Of a stretch of 64,000 bases of DNA, positions 1 to 9,099 are shown in pieces (position 1 is the first letter of the stretch; every line of letters starts with the position of its first letter). The position numbers were made by a program, and so were the translations under genes. This DNA comes from Ruminococcaceae bacterium YAD3003 (lineage in GTDB: Bacteria; Bacillota; Clostridia; Saccharofermentanales; Saccharofermentanaceae). The notes beneath the pieces were generated by a model, which saw only the letters and a program-made list of their open reading frames with translations, was not told where the DNA came from and searched no databases. The DNA is taken from the NCBI GenBank assembly GCA_900107185.1, contig FNPA01000003.1, forward strand, positions 62,001-126,000, given 5' to 3'.

Positions 1-193
1 CTGTAAGAAACTTGGAAAGTACAAAAGCAGACAGTTCATAGAACTGCATCGTCTGCATTCTCTCGAGATCTTCTTTTGTTAACTGGGGGATTGACTCAGG
101 AACGAAAAGGCCACCGTCGGGAGCAATACCTCTTATGATTGCTTCGCTTGAAGAAAACTTTCCTTCATATCCTCTGGTGCTTATGTAGTTCAT
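1..193 (-). CDS. thrC: Threonine synthase, N-terminal part (runs off the window)
   Basis: Only the first 64 or so codons are present. They read MNYISTRGYEGKFSSSEAII and continue with a PDGGLFVP segment, the conserved start of threonine synthase, the PLP enzyme that turns O-phosphohomoserine into threonine. The PLP lysine and the rest of the enzyme lie beyond position 1. The ATG at 193-191 shares one base with the TAA stop of the preceding membrane-protein gene, so it is the last visible gene of a coupled minus-strand run and is probably translated by re-initiation. The family call rests on the N-terminal motif only, but that motif is distinctive. Confidence 0.88.
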   Translation of the reverse strand, partial: MNYISTRGYEGKFSSSEAIIRGIAPDGGLFVPESIPQLTKEDLERMQTMQFYELSAFVLSKFLT

Positions 194-1176
194 TAATCTT
201 CTCCTTCGATTGTCTCCACTGCTTCAGTCGTTGTCTCCACCGGTGAAGGCTCAACTATATATGCGGTAAGCTCTGTCTCTGTCGTAGTCTCTTCAGCTGT
301 CTCTACAATATCTGTCGATACCGTAATTTCTTCAGTCTCAGAAGGGGCAAATATAGTGCCATAACTGGATTCATAGGCACTGACAATGGCCGAGACTTCC
401 GGATCGTATCTGTTTTTGCGGAACTCACCATACAGGTATTCGAGCCTGTCCTGGGCATCTCCGCCGGATTCAATCTGTTTTATCAGAGGAATAATACCAA
501 ATATAATAAGCAACGTCATTAGTAACATTGACAGAATTACGACGCCTATTATGACTAAACTTCTCATTCTTTCTCTTGGAGATTTTATATCCTCAATATC
601 TATTGAATCATCGGGGAGCTCATCAGCTACTCCGCCTGAACGCATGAGAATGTCTCTTCTCTCCTTGGAAGAAGCCATTTGAGGCGGTTCAGAGGTCTTC
701 TGAGCCTTTGTAAGGATCGGTGCCTGGAAGTTAACTCTGGCTGCCGGAGATGAACCTGAAGCCATCTGGGCATTCTTGAGTTTTCCTGCGATATCTGCCG
801 GAGGGAGATCAGCCGGAGGATTCTTAATGTCCTCTCTGACCATTCTCAAAGCCTCCTGGGCGATCATAAGATACTGCTCTGTTCCCAATACGCCCTGAAT
901 AGCAAATGTTAAACTGCCCTCAGCCCTCTTGAACTGACCTTCTCTTGCGAGACACAGTCCAAAGATCAATGCGGGATCTCCCCACTTCTGATACTGGGCA
1001 ATAAGGGGTTTCAAAAAGATCTGTGCAACGTCTGTTCCGTCACCCTGGGAATTCTGCAGTGCTCTGTTAAACTGACGGACTATTCTGGCCTTTTCTTCGT
1101 TGCTCACGTCGAAAAGAATGAGGCTGGACTCATTTATCGGCTGAATCATCATGCATAAGCTTAAATAGTCGTGCAT
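193..1176 (-). CDS. Uncharacterised single-pass membrane protein with Thr/Glu-rich tail
   Basis: 327 residues that I do not recognise as a named family. Residues about 25-120 are helical and look repeat-like (a TPR-type helical segment is possible). A low-complexity linker follows, then one strong membrane helix at about 207-232, and a C-terminal segment that ends in roughly 50 residues very rich in Thr and Glu. With Arg/Lys just before the helix, the N-terminal part should be cytoplasmic and the acidic tail outside. The start ATG at 1176 lies inside the end of folC (16-base overlap) and has an AAAGG ribosome site about 9 bases upstream; Met9 or Met10 are alternatives. The stop overlaps the thrC start. 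Its position between folC and thrC gives no functional clue. Confidence 0.75.
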   Translation of the reverse strand: MHDYLSLCMMIQPINESSLILFDVSNEEKARIVRQFNRALQNSQGDGTDVAQIFLKPLIAQYQKWGDPALIFGLCLAREGQFKRAEGSLTFAIQGVLGTEQYLMIAQEALRMVREDIKNPPADLPPADIAGKLKNAQMASGSSPAARVNFQAPILTKAQKTSEPPQMASSKERRDILMRSGGVADELPDDSIDIEDIKSPRERMRSLVIIGVVILSMLLMTLLIIFGIIPLIKQIESGGDAQDRLEYLYGEFRKNRYDPEVSAIVSAYESSYGTIFAPSETEEITVSTDIVETAEETTTETELTAYIVEPSPVETTTEAVETIEGED

Positions 1177-2552
1177 TCAATCAATCCTTTCAACGTGCTT
1201 CTAATCTGACCTGCCAGGTATAACGATCCTGTTGCAAGAAGGATCTCCCCATCCTTAAGAGATTTTTCATAGGCCAGTCTTGCACCTTCTTCAGCATTGG
1301 GACAGACCTCCAAATCTTCGGAGATATTATACACATCTTTTATTTTATTCGCGAGAATACCGGCAGGTTCGCTCCTGGGGTTATCAGGCGTTACGGTAAC
1401 TGCGCTGACTATGTTAAGACCACACTTTTTATAGGCTTCGAGGATTCCCGAAACATCTTTATCCTTCATTACGCCCATGAGAATTCTTACAGGTTTGCCT
1501 TTCAAACCGCCTCCGAACATCTCGTCCATGGTGGTTACCAGACTTATAGCTCCTTGAGGATTATGGCCGCCGTCGATAATGACAGTCGGCTTAATGCTTA
1601 ATATTTCAGCCCTGCACTTCCATCTGGCAAGGAAAATTCCTTTATAGATCGCTTCTTCGGATACTCCGCACTTTCTGGCTGCCTCTATAGCAGTAATCGC
1701 ATTTCCTACCTGGTGTTTTCCGTTCAGATCCGTCACATACATTTCATCGCCGTACGGGAAAATCATCTTACCGTCGGATGAGAATAATGCATTGTCATAA
1801 GATTCTTTGCTTCCAGCAAAAGTAATATCAACATTTATCTCTTCTGCCTTGGCTAAAAGAGTTTTTCTTACATCAGATTTCATTTCTTCAGGAAGGATCA
1901 TAAGATCAGGATCAAAACATACGGCAGGTGATCCCTGCTTAAAGATTCCGGCCTTCTCGCCGGTTATCTCTGAGATCGTATTGCCCAATACACCTGTATG
2001 GTCAAGTCCTAATGCCGTAATCACAGTAACCAGAGGATCTTTGATTACATTTGTCGAATCCAGTCTTCCTCCCAGGCCGACCTCGAGCACTGCCACATCG
2101 ACTTTGCGATCAGCAAAATACAAAAAGCATATTGCAGTGATGAGTTCAAACTCGGTCGGCTCATCACACATGCCTTCAGATACCATCTTCTCTCTGGCCT
2201 GTTTAACTATATCAGAATACTTGTCGAGATCTTCAGAAGATATCTCGCCTGCAGAATCATCTCTGACATAATCTTCAAGGCCCTGTGCTCCATCGATAAT
2301 CCTGATTCTCTCGGAAAAACGCTCGAGATAGGGCGAAGTAAAGACACCGACCTTCCTGTCATCAGCTGCCAGAATAGATGAGATAAATGTTGCAACAGAA
2401 CCTTTACCGTTAGTTCCCGCAATATGGACCGATCTGAAACTGTTCTGGGGATTGCCCAGAAGATTCATGAGACAGGTGATGCGTTCAAGGCCGGGTTTGA
2501 TTCCGAATTGCAATGCTCCGGTCAGAACGTCTGGCACCTTCTTATCAGACAT
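1161..2552 (-). CDS. folC: Folylpolyglutamate synthase / dihydrofolate synthase
   Basis: 463-residue Mur-ligase-family enzyme that adds glutamate to folates (and often to dihydropteroate) with ATP in the cytoplasm. The ATP loop HIAGTNGKGS is at residues about 43-52, followed by a TSPYL segment typical of FolC, a DPLVTVITALGLDHTG central-domain segment, and the C-terminal IIDGGHNPQGA motif of the ligase family. The open frame runs further upstream to 2600, but ATG 2552 is the better start: it has GGAAG at proper distance and overlaps the end of the GtrA gene by 8 bases (ATGTCTGA), a typical coupling. Length is normal for the family. It belongs to the dgt-to-thrC minus-strand run. Confidence 0.95.
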   Translation of the reverse strand: MSDKKVPDVLTGALQFGIKPGLERITCLMNLLGNPQNSFRSVHIAGTNGKGSVATFISSILAADDRKVGVFTSPYLERFSERIRIIDGAQGLEDYVRDDSAGEISSEDLDKYSDIVKQAREKMVSEGMCDEPTEFELITAICFLYFADRKVDVAVLEVGLGGRLDSTNVIKDPLVTVITALGLDHTGVLGNTISEITGEKAGIFKQGSPAVCFDPDLMILPEEMKSDVRKTLLAKAEEINVDITFAGSKESYDNALFSSDGKMIFPYGDEMYVTDLNGKHQVGNAITAIEAARKCGVSEEAIYKGIFLARWKCRAEILSIKPTVIIDGGHNPQGAISLVTTMDEMFGGGLKGKPVRILMGVMKDKDVSGILEAYKKCGLNIVSAVTVTPDNPRSEPAGILANKIKDVYNISEDLEVCPNAEEGARLAYEKSLKDGEILLATGSLYLAGQIRSTLKGLIECTTI

Positions 2553-3144
2553 CGGATGCTTCTTCCCCGGAAGGTTTCTTTTCTTCCGCGTTGTAATCAA
2601 CCATGTCCTTCTTCTTGAAGACCATGAGCTTACTCATTACATAATTGGCAATAACAATGAATACGGAATTGATAAGTTTTACCAGGTACTCATATGTAAA
2701 ATCGAAAGATCTGCCGAACACGTTAAATGTCGTCATGGGCGTATCATAAGGCTTACCCGTTATCGAAACGCAGACCCAGATCATGAGCGAATAGAGTCCT
2801 AATTCGAGAACTAGAAATGAGATTACTCTCGCACCCGTAAAAGACATCAATTCTCTTAAGATGTTTCCTTTGGATCTGAATACGGTAATCCTGTTAAGAA
2901 AATATGCAGCTAGAACTGCAATTATCCAGCATATGATCTGATTGATGGCGAACTTGAGTGAGATTTCTTTTCCGAAGAATGAGACCATCATGTCCAACTT
3001 TACGAGTTTATCGAAAAGGACATAGCAGCCCCAGTTTAATACGGTAGTAATTCCGCCGCTGACGAGATACATGAAAAGCTTTCTTGTCTTCTCCTGTTTC
3101 TCAGTGAGATCCTTGCCACCGACAACAATCGTCTTTAAGTTCAT
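2545..3144 (-). CDS. GtrA-family membrane protein
   Basis: 199 residues with four predicted membrane helices (about 23-45, 62-82, 98-120, 140-162) and the GtrA signature of a small, charged-tail membrane protein. Members are thought to move undecaprenyl-linked sugars across the membrane for glycosylation of wall polymers or O-antigen. No glycosyltransferase partner (CsbB/GtrB type) is adjacent, but two YfhO-like proteins, the usual third member of such systems in Bacillus, occur at 49674-54774. The gene starts 5 bases after the stop of the cohesin-like gene and overlaps folC by 8 bases, so it is co-transcribed. The family call is firm; the substrate is unknown. Confidence 0.82.
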   Translation of the reverse strand: MNLKTIVVGGKDLTEKQEKTRKLFMYLVSGGITTVLNWGCYVLFDKLVKLDMMVSFFGKEISLKFAINQIICWIIAVLAAYFLNRITVFRSKGNILRELMSFTGARVISFLVLELGLYSLMIWVCVSITGKPYDTPMTTFNVFGRSFDFTYEYLVKLINSVFIVIANYVMSKLMVFKKKDMVDYNAEEKKPSGEEASDV

Positions 3145-3149
3145 TCCTC

Positions 3150-4631
3150 TTATACCCTCTTAGGTCTCGGATTAGTTCTGCTCGTTACCATACTCTTCAA
3201 TACATATATGGTAACTGTGATAATGACCGCCTCAATAATAGCAATAACAAGGAAAACGTCAAACAGATATGAATACAAAAGTTCAGCCTTTTTGTCCGCA
3301 AATCTGTATAGACTGATAGAGCCGTCTGCCTGGTTATAGAAATAGAAATCGCTGTTTCCGTTCTCATCTGTCAGATAACAGATAAATTCACCTTCATCGT
3401 TAAGGTATCCTGATAAAACCATCGGTCCGGACGTATACACAGCCGGTTTAAACTCACTCGGCATATTGTAATCAGCGGGAACTTCAGTAACTTTCAGAAC
3501 TTTCGATGTGGCGATAATAGTAGACTCCGGTTCATACCTCTGTACAGTTTTCGCTGTGCTGTTATAGAAATAGAATCCGGGAGTCTGCTCACCGTCGAAC
3601 AGGTACAAAAGAACACTGGATACACCGTCCTTTACATAAGCAGGAACGCTGTATCCGTTTATGTATTTGGTTGTAAGCGTAAATCCATCAGGCACGCCTG
3701 CTTCTTCCGGTGCATCAAGGAATGTATATGTATTTCCGGCATAGTCTATGAGCGATGCGTTATCAGGAACGTTACTCTCTTTACGCGTAACATGAATCGT
3801 ATAGCGCATATGTGTCGAACCATCCTGGGCAGTGATATCCACAACTACAGTATTCTCACCCAGATTAAGGGACTGGCTGCCTTCTATAACTACCGCAGCC
3901 CAAAGATTAGTTGTGGTTACGTTAACCTGGACCTCCGTTACCGAACGCTCAACCGAGCAGCTGTATTCAGTAATATTCGGATTGAAATCCGGAGTAATGG
4001 ATGTTCCTCTAACCTTCAGTGAAGCAATAGTCGCATCAGAAGAGAGCCCGGCTCTTCTGATCGGAACTGTTATTCCGCTTCCTATATCCGCAGTGACATT
4101 TCCTGTGGGCGTAACAAAATCGCCTAAGCTGTTGATCCAGCAATTGATCTCACCTGTACTCTCAGGAAGAATTCTTATTGCGATCGTAAATAAAATGACC
4201 TGCTCATCAGACTTGAAAGACGCGTTAACGGTATCATCTCCGCCTTCTTCAGCGCTGATGCTCATGATCTGGTCCATACCTGTAACAGTGAGGATACCTT
4301 CATTTCTGATCTCAGAGAATACGTAATTAGACAAATCCTTTCCCTGCTCAATGGAAACATATTCTGCCTTATCAGAATCAAATCCGACCTCTATCGGACC
4401 AAACTCGATAAGACCAGGGAAATTGTTGGCTACTATATCGATCATCATGAGATCGCCCGGACCAATATCTGTTCTTCTAGTTATTGCAGATACAACTACA
4501 TCAGATTCGGCATTGACCGGAACGCCGTTCAGATATGTAAGGCAGAATATAAGAGCAAATGCACATGCAGCAAAGGCCGATAAGGTCTTTGCAACTGACT
4601 TGGCATTTTCTCTTATAAATCTTTTCATCAT
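3150..4631 (-). CDS. Secreted, tail-anchored protein with cohesin-like and cadherin-like domains
   Basis: 493 residues. An N-terminal signal sequence (hydrophobic core about 17-36, probable cleavage after VNAES) is followed at about 42-195 by a domain that resembles a cohesin/carbohydrate-binding beta sandwich (GDLMMIDIVANN, then IEVGFDSDKAEYVSIEQG). Residues about 198-290 match the cadherin-like beta-sandwich family (SDATIASLKVRG, ITEYSCSVERSVTEVQV, TIHVTRKE). A second extracytoplasmic region with repeated Tyr-rich FYFYN motifs precedes one C-terminal membrane helix at about 452-477 and a short basic tail. The ATG overlaps the upstream glucosaminidase stop by 4 bases (ATGA), so the two envelope proteins are made together. 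Function is unknown; a surface adaptor or wall scaffold is an inference. Confidence 0.72.
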   Translation of the reverse strand: MMKRFIRENAKSVAKTLSAFAACAFALIFCLTYLNGVPVNAESDVVVSAITRRTDIGPGDLMMIDIVANNFPGLIEFGPIEVGFDSDKAEYVSIEQGKDLSNYVFSEIRNEGILTVTGMDQIMSISAEEGGDDTVNASFKSDEQVILFTIAIRILPESTGEINCWINSLGDFVTPTGNVTADIGSGITVPIRRAGLSSDATIASLKVRGTSITPDFNPNITEYSCSVERSVTEVQVNVTTTNLWAAVVIEGSQSLNLGENTVVVDITAQDGSTHMRYTIHVTRKESNVPDNASLIDYAGNTYTFLDAPEEAGVPDGFTLTTKYINGYSVPAYVKDGVSSVLLYLFDGEQTPGFYFYNSTAKTVQRYEPESTIIATSKVLKVTEVPADYNMPSEFKPAVYTSGPMVLSGYLNDEGEFICYLTDENGNSDFYFYNQADGSISLYRFADKKAELLYSYLFDVFLVIAIIEAVIITVTIYVLKSMVTSRTNPRPKRV

Positions 4632-7147
4632 TCAGGCAGGCTCCCGTATGTCTCCGGCATGTTCTCGTATACAGGAATAACAAATTCAAAACCGGCATCT
4701 GTCATTCCGATAGCCTCATAACTATTGTAATATCTCGCACCTTCAGAATATGCCATCATTATATTCTGTGCGTACTGATGATTGTACTTTTCCGTTCCGT
4801 CATCGAGGACATCAAACTTCTGGAAATAAAGAGTGTTCTGTCCTTTGTCGATATATCCTGATGCGATCCAGATCGCGCCACCCATAATTGCTTTCTCAAC
4901 TGAGGTCCATGGCAGGAGATAGGATGCTTCAGTATCAGTGATTTCCTGGCCTTCCCAGTCTCTTCCCCACTGTGCATACTTTGCTCCGTTAATTACTGCG
5001 CCACCGGGTTCTGTCGTCGCATACGCTCCGATATTGTAGTAATTATAGTATCCTTCCCAGCCTGTGAGATCACCTCTGCTCAGAGCAGACTCTCCGTTAA
5101 ATCCCATCTCCTGGATGATTCTGCTCGCGAGGAAATAAGGTGATACGCCTGCATTTTCACCTGCATCATAAATGATCTGCGCATAATCATACTGATCATT
5201 GCCGTCCATAAAGGAGCCCTTAATGATCTCTCTTACACCATCTACAGTATGAACGTTCGGATCAAATCCCAACAACTCGAATGCGAAAAGTTTCTCAGGT
5301 GTAAGGAAGTTCCTGGGATCCATGAAATAACTTACAACATCAGTTTTAGCAGCCATCCAGTCAGGCTTATCGTAAACCTGGCTGTTGGGTTTTACGTAAT
5401 TCGGATGAGATGAATTCTGGATAAGGCTTCTGGCCTTGCTGTCTTCTGCTGCCAGTGCCACATCGAAAGAAAGATTCGTATAGTACGGAGTCAGAATATA
5501 ATTCGGCTTAAGGCAGTGAATGAGCCAGAGTCCGCTGTAATAACTGAGCGGGAACTTTGACAGAGTATTCTCATAAAAATCGTCTGAGTCATCACCATTC
5601 AGGAAATAAAACTCATATTCATTTCTGTATCCGTCAAAACTCTCGACTATACATGTAATGACTGTCTCACCCTGCGGCAGATCATATATCTGACCCTGAT
5701 CTAATGACGTCTCATTTCCGTTGTTCTTTGCAGTGATATGGATCTGTGCTGCATAACCTTCGAGGGACGCGCATCTTACAGCGATGCTCTTATTGTCCGG
5801 AGTATAGTAAGCATAGTCATGCGTTACATATTCAAATCCGGGATAGATATCTAAAAATTCGCTTGTTGAAGCATCAGCAAAATACAGCGCAGTCAATGCG
5901 CCATTAATAGGAATAATTCCGGCCTTCTTACGATCTACGTCATATGTGTACTTATTGCTGTCCGTAAGCTTTACAGTGTCACCGTTGTAACCTGTTACCG
6001 CCATATAGGCACCGTCAAAATATGCGCACTCAAAAGACTGGATCATCGTAAATCTGACTTCCTTGTCAATATCAGAAGATGAACCTGTACGGCTGACACA
6101 CACGTAATAGCAGTTAGATACGCCTGCTATTCCTGTTTCATCTGATACTGCCTGTGTATCCTGTTTCAATCCTCTTAAGAGTGCATAAGGAATTCCGCAG
6201 TTATCGTTAGTTCCGATAAGGTCACCTTTGAGATCGTAAAGAGAAACCCTGATATCATCAGACAGACCTGCAAAATCAATATAACAGTTATCTTCAGCAC
6301 AATCGATCATGTACCATGAATTAGCCTGGCCTGCAGGGATTGTGGATTCAACTACGCTGCCGGGAGTAATCGTTGTCTTTTCGGGAATTGTTATCTCGCC
6401 TCCCGAGATGACCGTTCCTCTTCCGTCAGAACTCCTCAAGAGAGCATATACTTCATGCCTTCCCGGAGCACAGTCAGCTGTATCCCAGGAGAGCACAAAC
6501 TCGCGGTAATCACCGCTCTTGTTATCGAATTTCATATAGCCGTAATAGAGGGAACCGTCAACGAAAAAATCGGTTCTTACTTCATCACCTGAAGCAGTGT
6601 AAGAACCTGTTGCCTCCCTGATTCCGACCGTATATTGTTCCGGAGAATCAATGGCAGTCGTAAGACTGACATCTGAAATGACAGAACCCTTTGATGACGG
6701 TGACCCTGAAGCCTGGAGGTCATCATCTTCTGATGCTATTACCCTGTCTATTACATAAGCTCTGGAGTGTTCCTGTAAATCCCTGGTGATGCTGTCAAAA
6801 TCACCGGCGTCATAATCACCATGAACAACATAACAAAGATCTTTTGCGAACTTCTCATCAGATACTGACTGCAATAAATACTCCGGTGATGTCATTACTG
6901 AAATGACATAATCACCACATGAGATCAATCCATCTTCAACACGTGCCTTTGCAATCTTTATTTCTTCGTCACTGCCGGATGTAAGAGAAGCAGCACGGAC
7001 AACAATCTCATCAGCAGATTTCTGTGTCTTTTTGCCGGGCGCATTAATGCCGGTATCAAGACTCAGTGCCGTTATGACTGATGCCGCTACTGCAACAACT
7101 CCGCCTATAACTGCTACAGCAAAATACTCGGGACGTCTTTTGAACAT
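4628..7147 (-). CDS. Membrane-anchored endo-beta-N-acetylglucosaminidase-like wall hydrolase
   Basis: 839 residues. An N-terminal signal anchor (about 8-30) leads into a long extracytoplasmic region. Residues about 640-800 carry a glucosaminidase domain (GH73 type): SPYFLASRIIQEMGFNGES contains the expected catalytic Glu near residue 678, followed by the YYNYYNIGAYA motif seen in clostridial LytD-like enzymes. The middle contains beta-rich regions, one cadherin-like (IHITAKNNGNETSL to FDGYRNEYEFYF). The enzyme should cut the glycan strand of peptidoglycan between GlcNAc and MurNAc. It starts 3 bases after the yfbR stop and overlaps the next gene by 4 bases. The hydrolase domain is clear; the roles of the other domains are not. 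Confidence 0.82.
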   Translation of the reverse strand: MFKRRPEYFAVAVIGGVVAVAASVITALSLDTGINAPGKKTQKSADEIVVRAASLTSGSDEEIKIAKARVEDGLISCGDYVISVMTSPEYLLQSVSDEKFAKDLCYVVHGDYDAGDFDSITRDLQEHSRAYVIDRVIASEDDDLQASGSPSSKGSVISDVSLTTAIDSPEQYTVGIREATGSYTASGDEVRTDFFVDGSLYYGYMKFDNKSGDYREFVLSWDTADCAPGRHEVYALLRSSDGRGTVISGGEITIPEKTTITPGSVVESTIPAGQANSWYMIDCAEDNCYIDFAGLSDDIRVSLYDLKGDLIGTNDNCGIPYALLRGLKQDTQAVSDETGIAGVSNCYYVCVSRTGSSSDIDKEVRFTMIQSFECAYFDGAYMAVTGYNGDTVKLTDSNKYTYDVDRKKAGIIPINGALTALYFADASTSEFLDIYPGFEYVTHDYAYYTPDNKSIAVRCASLEGYAAQIHITAKNNGNETSLDQGQIYDLPQGETVITCIVESFDGYRNEYEFYFLNGDDSDDFYENTLSKFPLSYYSGLWLIHCLKPNYILTPYYTNLSFDVALAAEDSKARSLIQNSSHPNYVKPNSQVYDKPDWMAAKTDVVSYFMDPRNFLTPEKLFAFELLGFDPNVHTVDGVREIIKGSFMDGNDQYDYAQIIYDAGENAGVSPYFLASRIIQEMGFNGESALSRGDLTGWEGYYNYYNIGAYATTEPGGAVINGAKYAQWGRDWEGQEITDTEASYLLPWTSVEKAIMGGAIWIASGYIDKGQNTLYFQKFDVLDDGTEKYNHQYAQNIMMAYSEGARYYNSYEAIGMTDAGFEFVIPVYENMPETYGSLPE

Positions 7148-7150
7148 CAG

Positions 7151-7792
7151 TTACTCGCCCCTCCCGGTTATCTTATCTAATGTATATCCGTAAGAAGGAA
7201 CGAAGTGTTCCATGAAATAATTTACTTCAGGCATGTTCATTTCGATGATGATCTTACCTGTTGCTTCTTTTGCTGCAGAGAATTCGCCGTTACCGGTACT
7301 CTCTTCCCTCAAGCATTTGATGTAAGCGGAAATCTTATCAGCGGCCTTAACCAGCTTATGTATGAGCTTATCTTCTTCAGTCGATATCTCAGGTGACAAG
7401 AGATCCATGTACAGAGCTCTCATCTCCTCATCTTCAGGAAGGAGTTCAACAAGACTGGCAGCAGCCTCGGATTCGACCTCTTTGTACGCTCTGGTAATCT
7501 CTTTGTTTCTGTACTTGATAGGTGTAGGCAGATCGCCCGTCAATATCTCTGTGCAATCGTGATAGAGAGCGTATGCCTGAACCCTGTAAGGATCAGGAAG
7601 GATAGCGCCCTCCTTACCCTGTTCAAACTTGTTATGAAGGACAGCCAGACAATGTGCGATTACTGCAACATCGAAGCTGTGCTCTTTTATGTTCTCTGTT
7701 CTGCTGTTACGCATCAGCGCCCATCTGGCGATGTACTGCATGCGGTCCAGCATAGCAAAAAATCCGTACTCTTCCCTATTATCCATTTCCAA
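7151..7792 (-). CDS. yfbR: YfbR-like HD-domain 5'-deoxynucleotidase
   Basis: 213-residue HD phosphohydrolase. The N-terminus (MLDRMQYIARWALMRNSRTE) and the EHSFDVAVIAH segment match YfbR, with the metal-binding HD pair in YALYHDCTEILTGDLPTP and a late Asp in KLVKAADKISAYIK. E. coli YfbR removes phosphate from deoxyribonucleoside 5'-monophosphates. It sits 6 bases downstream of a dNTP triphosphohydrolase gene, so both products act on the deoxynucleotide pool. The listed ATG gives MEMDNREEYGFF; the Met at codon 3 is also possible. The family is certain enough; substrate range is inferred. Confidence 0.88.
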   Translation of the reverse strand: MEMDNREEYGFFAMLDRMQYIARWALMRNSRTENIKEHSFDVAVIAHCLAVLHNKFEQGKEGAILPDPYRVQAYALYHDCTEILTGDLPTPIKYRNKEITRAYKEVESEAAASLVELLPEDEEMRALYMDLLSPEISTEEDKLIHKLVKAADKISAYIKCLREESTGNGEFSAAKEATGKIIIEMNMPEVNYFMEHFVPSYGYTLDKITGRGE

Positions 7793-7798
7793 TCTCCA

Positions 7799-9028
7799 TT
7801 AACTCTTATACATCTCGTTAAAGCATCCGACCGCAAACGAATCAGTCATTCCTGCAATGTAATCAGATACATAAATCGGAAGCGGTGTATCTATTCCTGC
7901 TTTATATTCGGGATGGTTTTTAACAAATTCAGCAAACTTTCTTATTGAAGACGATTTTGAATCTTCAGCCTTCTCAATATTCTGGACGGCCTCATAGAAC
8001 GCATCGAAAAGTCCCTCCAGCATAACATCACAATACTTCTCGTATGTCTTAACTCTTCCGGCAGTATAGATCTTTGCAACATTCTCCTTGAGAGTATGTT
8101 CCAAAGCATCACCCGCGTGATCAGACATCATGATGCAGCCCTTATCCATACTGTTCTCGATAATATCCTGAACGAGGAAATTAATGATCTCGGAATTCGA
8201 ACTGCCGATCACATCAGAAACAACAGGAACATCAAACTCACTGGCAATAACTCCTGTTCTCAATGCATCCTCTATGTCTCTTCCTACATAAGCAATCTTG
8301 TCAGCAAATCTTACAACGCAGCCTTCCATAGTGGCAGGGCCTTTGCGGTCCTTCTTCGGAATGAGATATGACAGGTCTTCCTCAGTCTTATCTTTGCAAG
8401 GTTCCAAACGTCTCTCGGAATAATACTCTCCGCAGTGTGAGATGATTCCGTCCCTTACCTCAAATGTGAGATTAAGGCCATTGCGGTCATTGTGTTTTTC
8501 AAGAATATTCAAAACACGGAGGCCGTTTGACTCGTGCTCAAAATAAAGCTTAGGATCGATCTCTTTGAGTTTCTTGTTTAATACACGTTCACCGCTGTGA
8601 CCGAAAGGAGTATGGCCTACATCGTGACCAAGGGCAATTGCTCTGATAAGGTCAACATTCAGATTCAGAGCGCTGCCGATCGTAGACGCGATATAGTCAA
8701 CATAGATAACGTGCTCTAATCTCGAGCAGATGTGATCGTTGGCGGGATTAAAGAAGACCTGTGTCTTGTGCTTCAGACGTCTGAATGCCTGGGAATAAAT
8801 AATCCTTCCCATATCGCGCTCATAGCAGTTTCTGATATCCCCGTCACTCTCGGGTGTAATCCTTCCTCTTGAATCAGAACACTTTGTAGCGTTGACACTC
8901 AGGAGCTTATCCTTCTGGTCCTGAATGATCTTAATCTTGGCTCTTGTGGCTTCGGATATCTTATCGGATTTACCGATACTGGCTAAGCTGTCTGCATAAA
9001 GATCCTGGAAGCTGAGATTATCTGACAT
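7799..9028 (-). CDS. dgt: Deoxyguanosinetriphosphate triphosphohydrolase (dNTPase)
   Basis: 409-residue HD-domain protein of the dGTPase/SAMHD1-like family, which hydrolyses dNTPs to deoxynucleoside and triphosphate. Visible signatures are RRLKHKTQVFFNPANDH with SRLEHVIYV (first His), the ALGHDVGHTPFGHSGE metal motif near residues 128-143 and VRFADKIAYVGRDIEDA (late Asp). ATG 9028 is chosen; the in-frame TTG one codon earlier is also compatible with the AAGGAG site. A TATAAT-like -10 lies at 9067-9062 in the 71-base gap behind pcrA, so transcription may begin here for the run through yfbR to thrC. The -35 is weak. Confidence 0.93.
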   Translation of the reverse strand: MSDNLSFQDLYADSLASIGKSDKISEATRAKIKIIQDQKDKLLSVNATKCSDSRGRITPESDGDIRNCYERDMGRIIYSQAFRRLKHKTQVFFNPANDHICSRLEHVIYVDYIASTIGSALNLNVDLIRAIALGHDVGHTPFGHSGERVLNKKLKEIDPKLYFEHESNGLRVLNILEKHNDRNGLNLTFEVRDGIISHCGEYYSERRLEPCKDKTEEDLSYLIPKKDRKGPATMEGCVVRFADKIAYVGRDIEDALRTGVIASEFDVPVVSDVIGSSNSEIINFLVQDIIENSMDKGCIMMSDHAGDALEHTLKENVAKIYTAGRVKTYEKYCDVMLEGLFDAFYEAVQNIEKAEDSKSSSIRKFAEFVKNHPEYKAGIDTPLPIYVSDYIAGMTDSFAVGCFNEMYKS

Positions 9029-9099
9029 CAATCGTAGTCTCCTTCTTACGTGCGATAAATAATTATACTACAAACGGCCTGCCCTATTCTCGGTAAAGC

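Noticed and set aside
3832-4326. Long plus-strand frame of 164 codons inside the cohesin-like gene
   Set aside because: It lies opposite a gene with signal peptide and domains and has shadow-like composition and no ribosome site.
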